Of a DNA stretch of 64,000 nucleotides, positions 50,760 to 63,709 are shown piece by piece. The DNA lies in contig NOWV01000069.1 in the NCBI GenBank assembly GCA_003344405.1, forward strand, positions 62,001 to 126,000. Reading direction: 5' to 3'. The position numbers and the translations under genes were made by a program. The notes below the pieces were generated by a model. The model ran no database searches. It was not told the origin of the DNA and saw only the letters and a program-made list of their open reading frames with translations. Every line of letters starts with the position of its first letter. The first letter of the stretch is position 1. The stretch comes from Trichoplax sp. H2 (Eukaryota > Placozoa > Uniplacotomia > Trichoplacea).

Positions 50760-53700
50760 ATGAAAAAAACTTCCAAGATCAAGGCTTTTGATCAAAACGT
50801 CGATGACGAGCCGGATCGCCATAATGTTCGATTCATTAATAGGTGGAAATTTCCCAGTTGGGGATCAAAGAAAAACATGAATCGCTCTTCAACTATCGAA
50901 CATGGTATTAATACTATGTTTGTTAAAGTTAGCGACCAGCAGAAAAGATCAAAATCTACAACAAGCAGTGCCGTTAATAATTCATTAGTTAGCCTTGGCT
51001 TTGCCGTGGCGAATACTAAGGCAAGGGATCTCTATGAGGTGAGAAATTTGTTTGCTATAACTTATTTATTAACTTTAATCTTACCAAGAAACATGATTGT
51101 AGAATTGATGATAGTAAATTAAAATGGTATGAAATTTATATAATTATACAGTTATGGTTTATAGGGACTACTTTGTTTTTCAATGTAACTAATGCAGTCA
51201 TATTGAAGAGATAAAGAATAACCTACCGTCATAAACTATCAGCCATATTTAATTTAAGAATAACGTGTTAAATCTATAACTGACACCGAGCAATAATTAT
51301 ACGATGAGCAGCTTAAAAGTATCGCTAAATTCAAAGCTACATATTACTAGATTCGTTCTGATTCATCGTTGATATCATAAGCTTTCCTGATGAGTAATAG
51401 AATTCATATTTGAGATATTATAATTAATTAAGTAAAAGCTGAAGGATTTGGCGTGAAAGATTACTGTAACTTACGGATTTAATTCGAAAACTATCAAAAC
51501 TCTCCTGCTTTTACTCCTTTTTTCAATTTCAATTAAAGTGTCTTATTAACTATCTAGCTATAGCTAACAAGAGCGGAAATATATATTTAGAAAAATTCAT
51601 TTTCATACTTAACTCTGGCCCTAACCCTAACCATAATACTTAAACAGGAACGATAATCTAATGTAGCACTGGATTTGATCAATCAAAACTACTAAAAGTA
51701 ACTCTAATTACTAGAAATATAAATTTATTTATTAATTTAAAATGGGATAAATAGCTATAGCGTAAGCAGAAAAAAGTAAATTTCTATTTGGCTACGAATC
51801 TAATCTTGCACTTTCCCAGTACGTAAATTTACCTATATCATAATTTTAACTCTTCTGTGGATCATTAATATTTCGTGCAACCATCTTTAACTTATTATTA
51901 TATCGATAAATAAAATACGAGTCCTTTGTAAGCGATAGTTGATATTAATTAACACTATAAATACTTCTTGATAATGATTAGACTGTCATCTTTAAGATAC
52001 AGTTACTCAATTTCACGCTATTGATTCAATGAAAGACTACCATTATATAGTTTATGCTTCGATCGCCAAACGCAGTCAAAAATTTCAAACCTTTCTATCT
52101 TTCACTACGTCGTTATATTTGATCCGATTGAAAGGTGATAACAGTATTTAAAATCTGATTAAAGAGTTGAATGTAAGTACCAAGAGATTAATGAGCAAAG
52201 CAAATTTTTCAAGGATTGTAGTATCATTAGTAATCTTCATCAAACTAAACTAAACTCGATTTTATTTAAAATTTAATAATTCATTTTTCAAATACTATCA
52301 TTATCTAATAACTTTATTTTGACTTTTTAGCTGTAATTTGAACTTAGAAATAAGACAATATTCATATTTCGACATCAATTAAATTTTATAGGCTGAAGCA
52401 CAAAGTTATGACATTTTAATAGCAGAACTGCTGCAACTGACCTATGTCTGGAAATGATGTCAATAAAAATAGACAGGTGTTCTAAGATTAGTGGCGATAA
52501 CTAGTTGGCTAATTGTTTCTTTTCGGTCTCAATTATAATGCTACAATAGTTATTTTAGAAAGAATGCAATGCGGCTATTACTCGTATCATTTTAAAATAG
52601 CTGATTTATATTTAAAGTAGTTTAAAATTTGGGTAAAGATCAAGTTTTACTGCCTGACGAAGTGATAGCAAGTGATTGGGGGGGGGCATCTTTCCCTAAA
52701 GAAATAGGCAAGTACGACATAACTTATGCTGTCTTAATGCTGTCTTTAGGGGTTGTTTAGTTTAAATTGACAATCTATTGAAGACATAATGAGAATTGTT
52801 TGTGATACTGCTATCAGTAATTAGCTAATAATATAATGAACTTTCCATCCTATATCTGAGGAAGCTAAATGTAGTAGATTGATCCTAAGACCGATATTAT
52901 AAATATTGTTAATGATTCTCCAATTAATTATATTAGATTTATGAATTTGATCAATGTAAGTCTTGAATTTTCCCCTCCCCCAAACCGTATAGTAACATCA
53001 TGATTTCATTAAGAATAAGATTAAAAGTTAATTCATTTTTTTTGTCTCCATATTCCTTTACTATATTTATTTATATTGTTGTTCTAATTCTTTTTGTAAA
53101 TCTACTTCTAAAATACATAGTTGAAATCTGCCATATCGCTTAATTAATTAAGTGAGATACAGCGGTTAAAGCTTCATTTGTCCCATTCGCGTTAAAAATT
53201 TAGTAATAGGTAAACCGATAAATAAAATTTATTAACAGGGAGAGAGTCATCACCAAGTATATATTGTAATTTTGAATGGCTATTAATCTGGATAGTTAAC
53301 TTTAAGATAGTTTAGCGAAATCTGCTTGTCAGAGTATTCTAGACTACCCGTGCAAGTTAAGGAATAGGAATATTTCACGCTTCAACCTTTAATTTTTTTG
53401 TCATTAGTTTGTTTATTTAATGATAGAGTCAGTCTGAGTTTTTTGCAAAGAGTTAAAAGCAAAGACATTAACCTTACAAGGAACTAAAATATCTGAGTTA
53501 TCGATCTAAATTAACATGGTGTTTCGGCTGCGTTATAATTAGCTTACTAAAGAGTTTCAAATCATATTTTCAAGCTACATCCAATCTACGTTACTACTAA
53601 ACTTGGTACCAGATCGTTACCATAACGAATTACAAAAGATATTAATTCATCGTACTAATTCATATAAATTTTACATAAATTAACAGGCAATCAAAAAGAG

Positions 53701-56700
53701 CTCAATAGAAGAAATAGAAAATCTACTTGCTCTCAACTACTACCGTGATAAAATCAACTCAGTTGATAAAGAGAATTCATTTACTTTTATGCATTATGCT
53801 GCAAGATATAATCGATCCGATGTTATTACTTGCTTGATTGGCTCCGGCGCAGGTAATTTTTCGTATTTAATGGTATACATATTTTATAAATTACAATAGC
53901 TACAGATTTATCTCTAAGAGTAAGCTTATTAATATCTTTATTTAACCTTGTATTATTGTCATCCAGTTAATATTGCTTACAATTGTTTTTTTATTATTTA
54001 GATGTTAACAGTAAAAGTGGCAGAGATGGCATTGCTCCTCTCCATGTCGCCGCCCAGCATAATTGTACCAAGGCAGCTCAAACTCTAATTCAGTTTGGCG
54101 CAAAACTTTGTGGTAATTCTAAAGCGAAAGAAGGTCCTTTGCATTTTTGCTGTAAATACGGAAGTGAGGGAGTCGCCGAGGTATTACGATATTGTAATAA
54201 TAATTATTCTCTTGAACTGCAATAACCAGCATAAATCTGTTCCAGGAATCACTTTTTTATTTTTAGACTACATTTAAAATCGCCACTGAAGTAACATATC
54301 GCTATTATTGTCCTATTTTGCATATGTTAAAATTGATTTATTTGCATATCGTATATGAACTAGATCATTCTAAGAGAAGCTGAAAAACTCAATATTACTG
54401 GAAAGATAGTTAACCACCCTGATAATGAATCCTACTATCCTATCCATTTTGCTGCTTTATATAATAAGGAGAGGATGATTGATATTTTGGTAAGCCTAAA
54501 AGTACTTGGTAACAGATTTGTAGTTAATTAGTATAGACAGTATCGCATTAAATTAACAGTCTTTCTTAGCTAAACATATTCAACCCGTTTGACGAACTAC
54601 TCGTCATGTAGCTAAAATATGGCGCAAGTATAGTAAAAAAGAACATTAACGGTCGATTGCCTTCTCATTTTGCGGCTGAACGTAAAGATACTTCTATTTT
54701 AGAGCATCTACTGCAATACGGTAAGTTGAATATATTCATAAATTTGATGAAAATATGCGTTATACGCAATAGTTTATGTACAACTGGATTTTGGAACCAT
54801 TTACTTATAGCCAAAATTAAGGGACAGAACGACTATATAATGATATCTAATAATGAGGGAGGCACAGCTCTTCATGTAGCAGCAGATGTTGGTTCTATCG
54901 CGGTAAGTTTACAAAGCATCTTATTGCATTTGATTTTATTCGAAGATAATGAAAATTTAACCTAAATGGAATATGGAACCGGAATCAATATGAAAAATTG
55001 CATCTATTCATCTCGTTAGGCAGCAGAAGTTTGTTTGAAATATAACGCGGATATCGAAGCTCAAACAGTAAATCCAATCATAGTTTTTTGTTTATGGCGA
55101 TATTGCTGATACGATGTATCGCATATTTTGTACGATAGTATAATATAGTTTGTTGGCGTTTATTGATAAACAAAGTTATCTTTGTAGTTCTTTCGCTATA
55201 TATTGAATACTTGCTTATTTTATCTAGTATGAACTATTAACACCTTTTCACATTGCGGCTATGAATGGCAATTACGAATTTGCCGAGTTTCTCACAAAGA
55301 GAGGAGCTAAAATCAACTCTAAAGACAATGAAGGAAAAACATGCCTGCACTATGCAGCTTTGAGTAATAATCTTCCTTTAATTGAGCTCATGATCCAGCA
55401 GGTATGTTCGCCGATGCTTGTTAAGAAGGTCTCAATTGCATGACTTTTGCTTCTTGTAGGGTCAATATCGTAAGATCATAATTAAACTTCATCAATTCAT
55501 TTCATACAGGGAGCAGATATTGAAGTTCGCGATAACAAAGAACATACACCATTACTTTCAGCTGTTTATAAAGGGTGTTCATCTGCTGTCAAGAAATTGC
55601 TTGAATTAGGGGCTGATATTACGGCTACAGACTCTAATGGTCGACATTGTTTGCATTATCTAGCTGAGCAAGCTGATTTGAACACCTTGTTGATTTTGCT
55701 AGAAGTAAGCTTACAGCATTTACATGCACAGATATCATTTTGCCTTTAACATTTTTAACTATAATTTTATTAAATAGAATGGAGGAAAGCAACTAATAGA
55801 TCGTCCTGATAACAAAGGCATTGTGCCACTACGCCTTGCAGCTTTAGCAGGAACTATTGGAGTAAGCTTCGTAACAATATATCTCTATACTATTACCCTT
55901 TAAGTTATAAATCAGTTCATTATTGCTGGTCAATTAATAGAATTCTTTAGATACAATATTAGACACAACACCCAAGTAAATGGCAAGGCCACTTATATTT
56001 CGATTAGCATTAGTGTATGCGAATATATCTGATGAGTTTGTTCATTTTCTTTTAAAAATTATAGGCAGTATATTATTTAGTCCAAAATGGTGCATCTCCG
56101 CACATCTTGGATGAAGAAGGAAATACCTTGTTGCATTTAGCAGCTAAAGGCAATCATCGCGATACAATTAAGCATATTCTGGAAGACATCAAAACAAAAG
56201 ATATCAATGTTAGAAACACGTTCGGTCAAAAGCCTATTCATATTGCCGCTAAATATGGCCATAATCGTGTCGTTCACAATATGATTAGAAACGGTGCTGA
56301 TATTAACAGCAAGTAAGAAGTCAAGAATTGAAATAAGGGCGTTTGATAGATCATCTGGCCTACCATTTTGGCCGATGACGCTTGAATCAAGCTAATAATC
56401 ATAATTTTTTTATTAAATAGGGATATCTATTCCTACTATCCTCTACATTATGCCGCTAAAGGTGGATTTAACGCGGTAGTCCAGCTTTTAGTCTCTAAAA
56501 ATGTTAAAATTAACGTCTTAGATCGTTCCGATGTAAGTACTCATAGCAATCAAAATATGGTGGTCAGTTTCGATTAATACAGTAGTTAATATAAGTTCAT
56601 TGATTTTGTATCTGGTGTCGCATGGAATAGAATTATTTCGTCATTGTAATTTACATTTATAATGTAAAAGACATTAAATTCTATTACGTAAATATAATCT

Positions 56701-59700
56701 TTATTCATGAATTAATATAGACAATCTAAGATTAGCAGATATTCAATATTGAAACATAATAATTTAGGTAGTTCGTACTGAGAGAATGGCATCATATCAA
56801 AACTGTAATACTCTTTATATTTTCACTTTTCCTAAATTTACATTGCTGTTTAAAATAACTAAAATTCCTAATATAATTAATTTACTTTTAATCTGGAAGA
56901 ATACACCCCTACATTTAGCATCTGCTAATGGACATCAAGAAGTAACCAAAATATTATTAGCAAGCGGAGCCGACCCAACCACGATCAATAATCAGGGTCA
57001 AAATTGTTTAGACATAGCGATCGAAAACGAGCATGCCGAAATTGGACTACAAATTATCAGTAGTAAATAGTAAGATTCGAAATTTGATATTTTAATCTTT
57101 TAGGAGCTTATTTACTTTCTTGACTTTATAGTTTTCTTAATTTGCCGTAGCTACTACCGTAATTAGAATATTGCTATCGGAAAATTTGTTCTGAGGTCTA
57201 ACTTAATTTTGTACTCCTAGTTGGGAAAAAGTTCTTGAAAACAGAGAATTTGATGGGCAAACACCAATGAAGAGACTTATCGAGAAGCTTCCTGCTGTCG
57301 CTAGTGTAAGTATAAATTGTGATATGTTTTTTTATAGGCCGTAAATAATAGTAGAAGCATTTGTGGTCTAGTACGTATATTTACACTCATTATATTTCAT
57401 AGTATATTTATTTAGCTACATTAACAGATGTTATTTTATCACTTTTCTTACCTGAATGCTCTTGCTTTAAGAAAGAAAGTAATAGATAACAGTGATTATT
57501 TTAAAGACTGTAGTAACTATATCACAATTCAGAATCTTGTAATAATTCTTGAAAGTGTTTCAGTTCTTAAAACTTATATGTAGCACTTGTAGAAGAGGAA
57601 AGTATGAATTACATTCTCAATCGCAGTATGGTACTCTCTAATCTATTGCAGGCTGTTATGGATCGATGTGTAACATATACCAATGAAATTGGAGAGTCCA
57701 AGGAAGAAGAGGTTAGATAATGACGTTGTCGAAAGCGATTATCTTCAACATCACATTAATATAAGATTCTAGATAAATAAATGGATGAGATAACAGCTAA
57801 AAGCTAATAGGGTAATATCGTTATATTGTAAATAATCTAGTCGACAAATTATACTAGTGGTAAACCTGAATATGTATTATTAGAGATCTAATAAATGATC
57901 ACAATCATTTTAATCAAAACTTTTTTAGATTCTTTTCAACTTTGCCTATTTGGAAACTCCTCCATTTCAAACCAGACATAAAAAAGTTGATGATGGTTAT
58001 TTAGCAGCATCGGTACGAGTCTTAATAAACAGCCTCAGGGAACTTAATCCTTAGGGCAAAGAGTAATTTGTGCGCACGCAATCGACTGCGACCAACTTGT
58101 TCCTTATAAGGCGTTTACTATTGCTCTATTAGAGTATCCTTTCGCATAACAGGATCAAATTAATGAAGCACCCCCTCATTCGGGCTTATCGACATTATAA
58201 ATGGTATTAAGGATGAGTGTAAATTTATACTCATGATTCTGCTAGAGTTAAATTCAATATCTAATTAAAATAAAACTCTCTTATACACATTAACGATAAT
58301 ACAAAATTATTCATCAATTTAGGAATTCCCTACTACGATATCTCTATTATGGAAAAGTTTTCGTCAATCTAGTGTTTCTGTTGGCTGTTTGCGTACCAGT
58401 TAGCCTGAATATTGGGAATTATTATGAAGCTGTCCGTAATCAAACTGCAAGCAACGCTGTTGGAGCAGCAGTAGTGGCGCAGGTATAAAGTAAATTTTTT
58501 TAGTATTAATGCACTTCAGCTATATTTTTATTAGCTTCTAATCCCGTAGATGTAGTTACTTCTGAGTGAAATCACGTATCTAATCTCATGTTGATGCCTA
58601 TTATTCTTTTGATCTATAATTTGGGATATATCTGGACCATTTGGATGAAAACATTGATTGCCGATAATTAGTATTCGGAGGCAGTCTATACAAGAAATAT
58701 TGTTACTTTTTGTGCCGTGGTATTTAATATTTTCATCAATTTAACCAAATATCTTTTCCAGGTTAGTTTATAAATTAATATTGGACAATGATTTACTACG
58801 TGGTGTTTGACATTTATCTGAGCATGACCAAGCCTTAAATTTGTCATTAGGCTTAACAAATACGTTAATCACAGTTTTTAATTGATTTAGATGTAACATA
58901 ATCTGTTTCAGCAATAATTTAAATGACAGTTCTGTATCGTCTATTCTAGCCCAGGAAGCTTAAACAAATCGGAATAATTAACGACACTGGAACTTCCATA
59001 CTGGAAATTGGAGTCGAATTATTAGTTCTGTTGTATTGTATCCCCTTTGAACGGCCAACAACGAATTTCACAGTTCAGATGGGAGCTCTAATTATTTTCC
59101 TCTCCATAATCAACTTTCTAGTGCACCTGAAAAGGTAAGGCTTGAATAGAATTCTGCTTAATATTGTTAAGCTTAAATCGTATTGATCATTATCGTGAAT
59201 CAATTTAAAAATGTGTTAATAAGTAGAGAAAGTAAATATTTCGTGCTAGCTGTCACCATTAAACAGAATGTTACGATCGCGCATCATTATTTTCCGTTAA
59301 GAAAAACCCAGATAGATGGATAAATTTCATTTCAATTTTCCTATTAACCAGTGTAGTATCTATTTTGTGCAGAAACTTTCGTTACCTAATAGATACCACT
59401 ATCTAATGTAGAATATAAACGCGTATCATAAGCACTTTATAACTCGCAGAAACCCAGTGAATGTGCATAGCTTACTAGTATACAAGTTTAAGTGAATAGC
59501 TAGGTACGCGCTACATCTAGTCTACGATATTTTCGAAATAGGTGACATTAGATGAAGTCAATTCTATTCATTTAAAACTGATACGAAGTTATTAAATTCT
59601 TCAATGAACTAATGGAAACTTTATCAATTTTCTTACATAAAACTAATACAGGGCGTTCGGTATCGGATTATATTTGACAATGTTTCTTACCATCATGAAG

Positions 59701-60768
59701 ACAATTATTCGAGCTTCACTAGTCATTATTCTATTTTTAACAGCCTTTGCCATTGCATGCTATATGGTTTTAAGACAGCTGGTAAGTAGTAGCAATTTTA
59801 CATATTGCAAAATCTATCATTAACATTAATTACGTTTATAGCCGGAGTTCAGCGAATTTGGATATGCGTTTATACGTGTTCTAACCATGATGGTGGGAGA
59901 TATTAGCTACCGCGAAACATTCCAACATTTATACGACACCAATCAACTGCAACACTCCAGTTTAGCCTTGATCATCATTGTCCTCTTTGTGATAGTTATT
60001 AACATTGCCTTTGCCAATTTATTGGTACGTCGATATTGAGTTATTTTTAATTCTACTTATTACCAATATTTTTTTCGATTTAATAATGATGCCCTGTCGT
60101 ATTTAAGGTCGGTTTGGCTGTAGGAGATATAAATGAAGTCAGATCAAATGCCGATATCAGTTTAATTCAAATGGATCTTTCCTACATAAGCGATGTCAGA
60201 ACATGTCATTTACCGAAATGGCTGCGAGTTTATTTTTCTCGGTCAGCATTAGTTCTTCGAAAACATCAGAAGATAAAACTAAGAGAAAAGGTTGAGGATA
60301 TTAACTATATATAGCTATTGCACGTGACTAATTTTTTCTACATAGGACCATCATAACTTAGTATGATATTTAATAGATATTTTATTGTTTCTTTAGTATG
60401 AATGGGAAAAGTTAACTGAAGGTGTTCAACTGCAAGTTCCTACCGAGAATGCAGCTGCAAAATGCAAAACCATCACCATGTTGGAAGAGTTAAGAGAGCA
60501 ACACTTAGAGTAAGTAAAGGAATTGCTCTTGTAACAGCTATAAGTAGTTTATAAGATGAGCCATATCTTACAACAGCTATCAAACGAACTACAATATCAG
60601 ATCTTATATCGAACTTATGCTATTACTAATTATTATGTCTTCAAACGCGATTGTAGAATCAAAGACATGTCAGATAAGTTCACCGACTTTCGATCGGATG
60701 TCTTCCAACGATTATACAGAATGGAACAAGAAATCAAAAAAGCAAATGAAGATACTACAAAATCTTAA
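50760..60768 (+). CDS. TRPA1-like: TRPA1-like channel gene 4 (25 coding exons, 1145 aa)
   Basis: Exons: 50760-51038, 53687-53852, 54002-54180, 54364-54489, 54612-54720, 54811-54902, 55020-55067, 55228-55401, 55510-55704, 55778-55861, 56065-56312, 56421-56532, 56900-57069, 57221-57305, 57652-57711, 57929-58012, 58133-58203, 58323-58482, 58672-58761, 58950-59134, 59652-59781, 59842-60024, 60108-60290, 60397-60509, 60657-60768. The plan is as in the other copies: about 16 ankyrin repeats, linker, S1-S6, filter MMVGDISYRE, VGLAVGDINEV. Exon 20 is the longest of the four (185 nt), with five extra residues ahead of S3. The C-terminus (DMSDKFTDFRSDVFQRLY then charged residues) looks helical and may form the coiled coil known from TRPA1. 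The exon 19 acceptor is TAG|TAT TCG; extending the frame upstream would meet that TAG as a stop, which supports the splice model. It is the most diverged of the complete copies outside the pore. Confidence 0.87.
51039..53686 (+). other. first intron of gene 4 (2.6 kb), no second gene seen
   Basis: No exon is recognised. It includes a 14-bp telomere-like run (51619-51632) and a 9-G homopolymer near 52678-52686. Confidence 0.5.
51619..51632 (-). repeat. short interstitial telomere-like repeat
   Basis: CCCTAACCCTAACC is just over two units of TTAGGG on the minus strand, the usual animal telomere repeat. It is too short to prove an origin and could be chance. Confidence 0.3.
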
Positions 60769-61800
60769 ACTATTGACTAACCTAAGAGATATTAGCCAAC
60801 GATAAGTAACTGCCTAAATAGCTGTCATTATATTCACGGATTCCTTTAAAAGCAATTCGATTGTGTATACTAGCGTATAGAAGTCTTATTTATTTATCAA
60901 TGTCTCCGCATACCGGATATTATTATAGACAAAATCTTTCTTCCTTCGTAAGCTACGATTAATCGATTTAATTATTGGATTATGTATGCATTTTCTCGGA
61001 TAACATACTTAATTCTTGTGCGTGTTATGTTCTGATAAATAAGACAACAATCCTTTCTGTATTTACGTAATCAATGTCAGTAATGATCTTCCTTACGAAA
61101 ATCGCATGACAAGATCTTGACTAAAAGAGATCAGGGCAGCTTGGATTTATATCTATGAACTATGGGCTACTCATAGAAGAGTAAAGATTTTAAGCTTTTA
61201 GTTATTTCATTCCAAACTTTCATAAACCTATAATGGCAAATTTATTTAGCTTCAGAGATTGACGTCTCTGTAATGCCTGTTCTATCTATAAATATAATAA
61301 AAAATCTAAATCATGTAACATCTCCAAAATAAAGAAATACGCGGACAACAACCGAAATGCGAATATAAATTATATCTGGCTTATTTTAACCATCTAATTT
61401 ATAAATGTCTTTCAGAGAGTCGCAAAATTCTATTCCTTTTGAATTTCTATTATTTAGCATAAGGTGGCGTCGATACAATTGACAACTACTCGTGATTGAC
61501 AATACTAATTTGATTTACGAGTTAGAATATTTTTAAACGACACATTCAACATTGATATGCCCCTATTTTCATTATTTCTGGTGTACTTTGCTTTATAAAA
61601 TATTTTCATTTCATCTAGTCACTCATATGCGCTAAATCATGCTTACGGCAAATGGCTGTTGTACAGACATTGCGCCATCAATGATCGCTATTTACAGTGG
61701 AATGATTGATGTGTGGATTTCAATTAAGTTATCCAATCCTTCATGATTACAAGTTTTTAATTACGCTAATCTATAATTTCCTGCTCAGCAAAATGATATG
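60769..61800. other. spacer after gene 4, no gene seen
   Basis: AT-rich, with no exon or RNA gene recognised. Confidence 0.5.
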
Positions 61801-61805
61801 CTCGT

Positions 61806-62064
61806 TGTTACGTGCAGCTGCTGAAATATTCATTACACTATAGTACAGTACAGTAGTTGCCAGATGATTGCAATTACTAAGGGAATGTGGTACAGCAACG
61901 TGTGTGTAGATAAGCGTAAATATCTGATATTATGAGTTACTACCTTTACAATACAAACTGTAAATGAGCTGGTATATAAGATCGAGTTTATAAAATAAAA
62001 AGGTATCTTCTTTACAAGGATCTATGTGTTAGGTTACGTCACTATATTAATTAAGAACTTAACA
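61806..62064 (+). mobile_element. solo LTR I (259 bp) after gene 4
   Basis: It begins TGTTACGTGC, ends AAGAACTTAACA, and is flanked by the exact repeat CTCGT (61801-61805 and 62065-62069). TATATAAGATCG lies near 61973 and AAATAAAAAGG near 61995, giving + orientation. It is the shortest LTR of the window. Confidence 0.8.
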
Positions 62065-62239
62065 CTCGTATAGCACTGGCAGTAGAAATGCCAACTACAA
62101 TATAATTTTAACCGTGTCATCATGCTCAAATTGATGTAAACTGGTTGAATTCATCAAAATCTAATCTCCTACACTTAGAAAGAATTAGGTAAGTGGACGC
62201 AAAACTATGATTCAGTTGATACACTTGACGATGCAAAGA

Positions 62240-62345
62240 GAGATTGACCGAATTGGTGATCAGTTGCTTGGCCATTCATAGGGATTGACAAAGTTAATGG
62301 CTAGTTGCTCGGCCAGTCATAAGGAATGGCCGGTTCTCGGGGATT
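62240..62345 (+). repeat. two short direct repeats (~45 bp)
   Basis: Two adjacent units share GATTGAC, a short variable part, then AGTTGCT-GGCCA-TCATA and GG. A third partial GGGGATTGACCG follows at about 62338. GC content is higher than in the surroundings. Confidence 0.55.
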
Positions 62346-62510
62346 GACCGTAAATACATATATACGTACAGTACATGCAATCGGAATTAATCAAAGTGCT
62401 TTCGAGGCTCAGGATAATCGTATTCATAATATCGGAATACTTAATTTCCAATTTATCCATGGGCATTTTGTGTATTATGCTGTAGCTACTTTGTAATTAC
62501 CGATTTCTAC

Positions 62511-62854
62511 CGTAAAATTATCCCCGAGCTTCCACGGAGTAGGCTACTAGCGGTAAGATGAAATATTATTCTGTGTTATAAACATATTAAAATTCTCGTA
62601 AAATTATCCCCGAGCTTCCACGGAGTAGGCTACTAGCGGTAAGAAAAAAATATATTCTGTGTTATAAACATATCAAAATTCTCGTAAAATTATCCCCAAG
62701 CTTCCATGGAGTAGGCTACTAGCGGTAAGGTAAAATATTATTCTGTGTTATAAACATATTAAAATTCTAGTAAAATTATCCCCGAGCTTCCACGGAGTAG
62801 GCTACTAGCGGTAAGATAAAATATTATTCTGTGTTATAAACATATTAAAATTCT
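62511..62854 (+). repeat. 4 x 86-bp tandem array
   Basis: Four head-to-tail copies start at 62511, 62597, 62683 and 62769, and differ at only a few positions. Each has a GC-richer core, CCCCGAGCTTCCACGGAGTA then GGCTACTAGCGGTAAG, followed by an AT-rich part ending ATATTAAAATTCT. The core ends in a splice-donor-like GGTAAG. It is either a young minisatellite or an array of a small transcribed unit; nothing in the sequence decides this. It sits between genes 4 and 5. Confidence 0.85.
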
Positions 62855-63709
62855 CCTAGTCGATGTGATTCACTAAAGTTTAATTAAGCAGATGACATAC
62901 CGTACATGCCTGTAAGACACATTAGAGACTCTAGGGTTTCTAATGTCTACGTAGTTGTAGTCTATAAATAAGACCCTCTTCTTAAAAGCATCAAAATAAT
63001 ATGAAGGGATCCGACGGTATACTACATTCAATCATTCAAATCCTTAAATAAAAATTCAATCTAGCTTATAAAGCATTGTACACCAAGCACATATTGTTAC
63101 CCAAGCTACTCACAGCGCAAAAGTATATAATAATAAAATAGTAATTTCAGCGCATAAAGCTGGCTCGTTCATATTGAAATAACGATAAAAGGTAAAAAAA
63201 TTCTTCAAACTTAGGCTGTAATTGCCTCTGTCAACTCGAATTCTACATAATGTTTACTATAGCTTACTTTATATTGTATATCAGCTTTTATAGAACATAT
63301 GCTACGATAGTTTTGAAAGTTTAGAACTTATCATGTAGGAATGAATACAATAATATCGTTGGCAAGTTTAAAATTGCAAGTCATGGTTATCTTGCATACC
63401 TTAGGATGGTATTCTCATCATATGAAAACGTTATAAGTGCTCTCTTATTTACCCTAGGTTCATTAACTAGCTGGAATATTAATGAACTATTAGATAATTG
63501 TTTAAGTGGAATATAATTAACAATGCCATACAATGGTTACAGTTGTATTGAATTATTCTGTTTAGCTACTAAATGCCTATACAAAAATAGTAAGAATAAA
63601 AATTACACTAGACAACGATTTTCCCTTAAACGTACGGTTCAGAAGTAAAAGGCTTTAATATCATCAATAGTGAAGAAATAACAAATTTGCCAAGATTTTT
63701 CAACCCACC
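62855..63709. promoter_or_regulatory. upstream region of gene 5
   Basis: No gene is seen. TATATAATAATAAAATAG near 63125 is a possible TATA element. TATAGAACATATGCTACGAT and TTTTGAAAG (63291-63319) match the proximal block before gene 4 and, more weakly, genes 1-3. The overall match to the other upstream regions is low. Confidence 0.3.

Noticed and set aside
58669-58671. Premature TAG stop in S2 of gene 4 (and TGA at 28486 in gene 2), making both pseudogenes
   Set aside because: All four copies have YAG|TAT TCG in phase 0 at this place. Using it as the acceptor keeps all frames open, and the S2 helix aligns from this point with known TRPA1. The stops are then intronic or part of the splice site. 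The question is left open as a finding.
62511-62854. CRISPR array
   Set aside because: The units are continuous 86-bp tandem copies with no unique spacers, and the DNA is eukaryotic.
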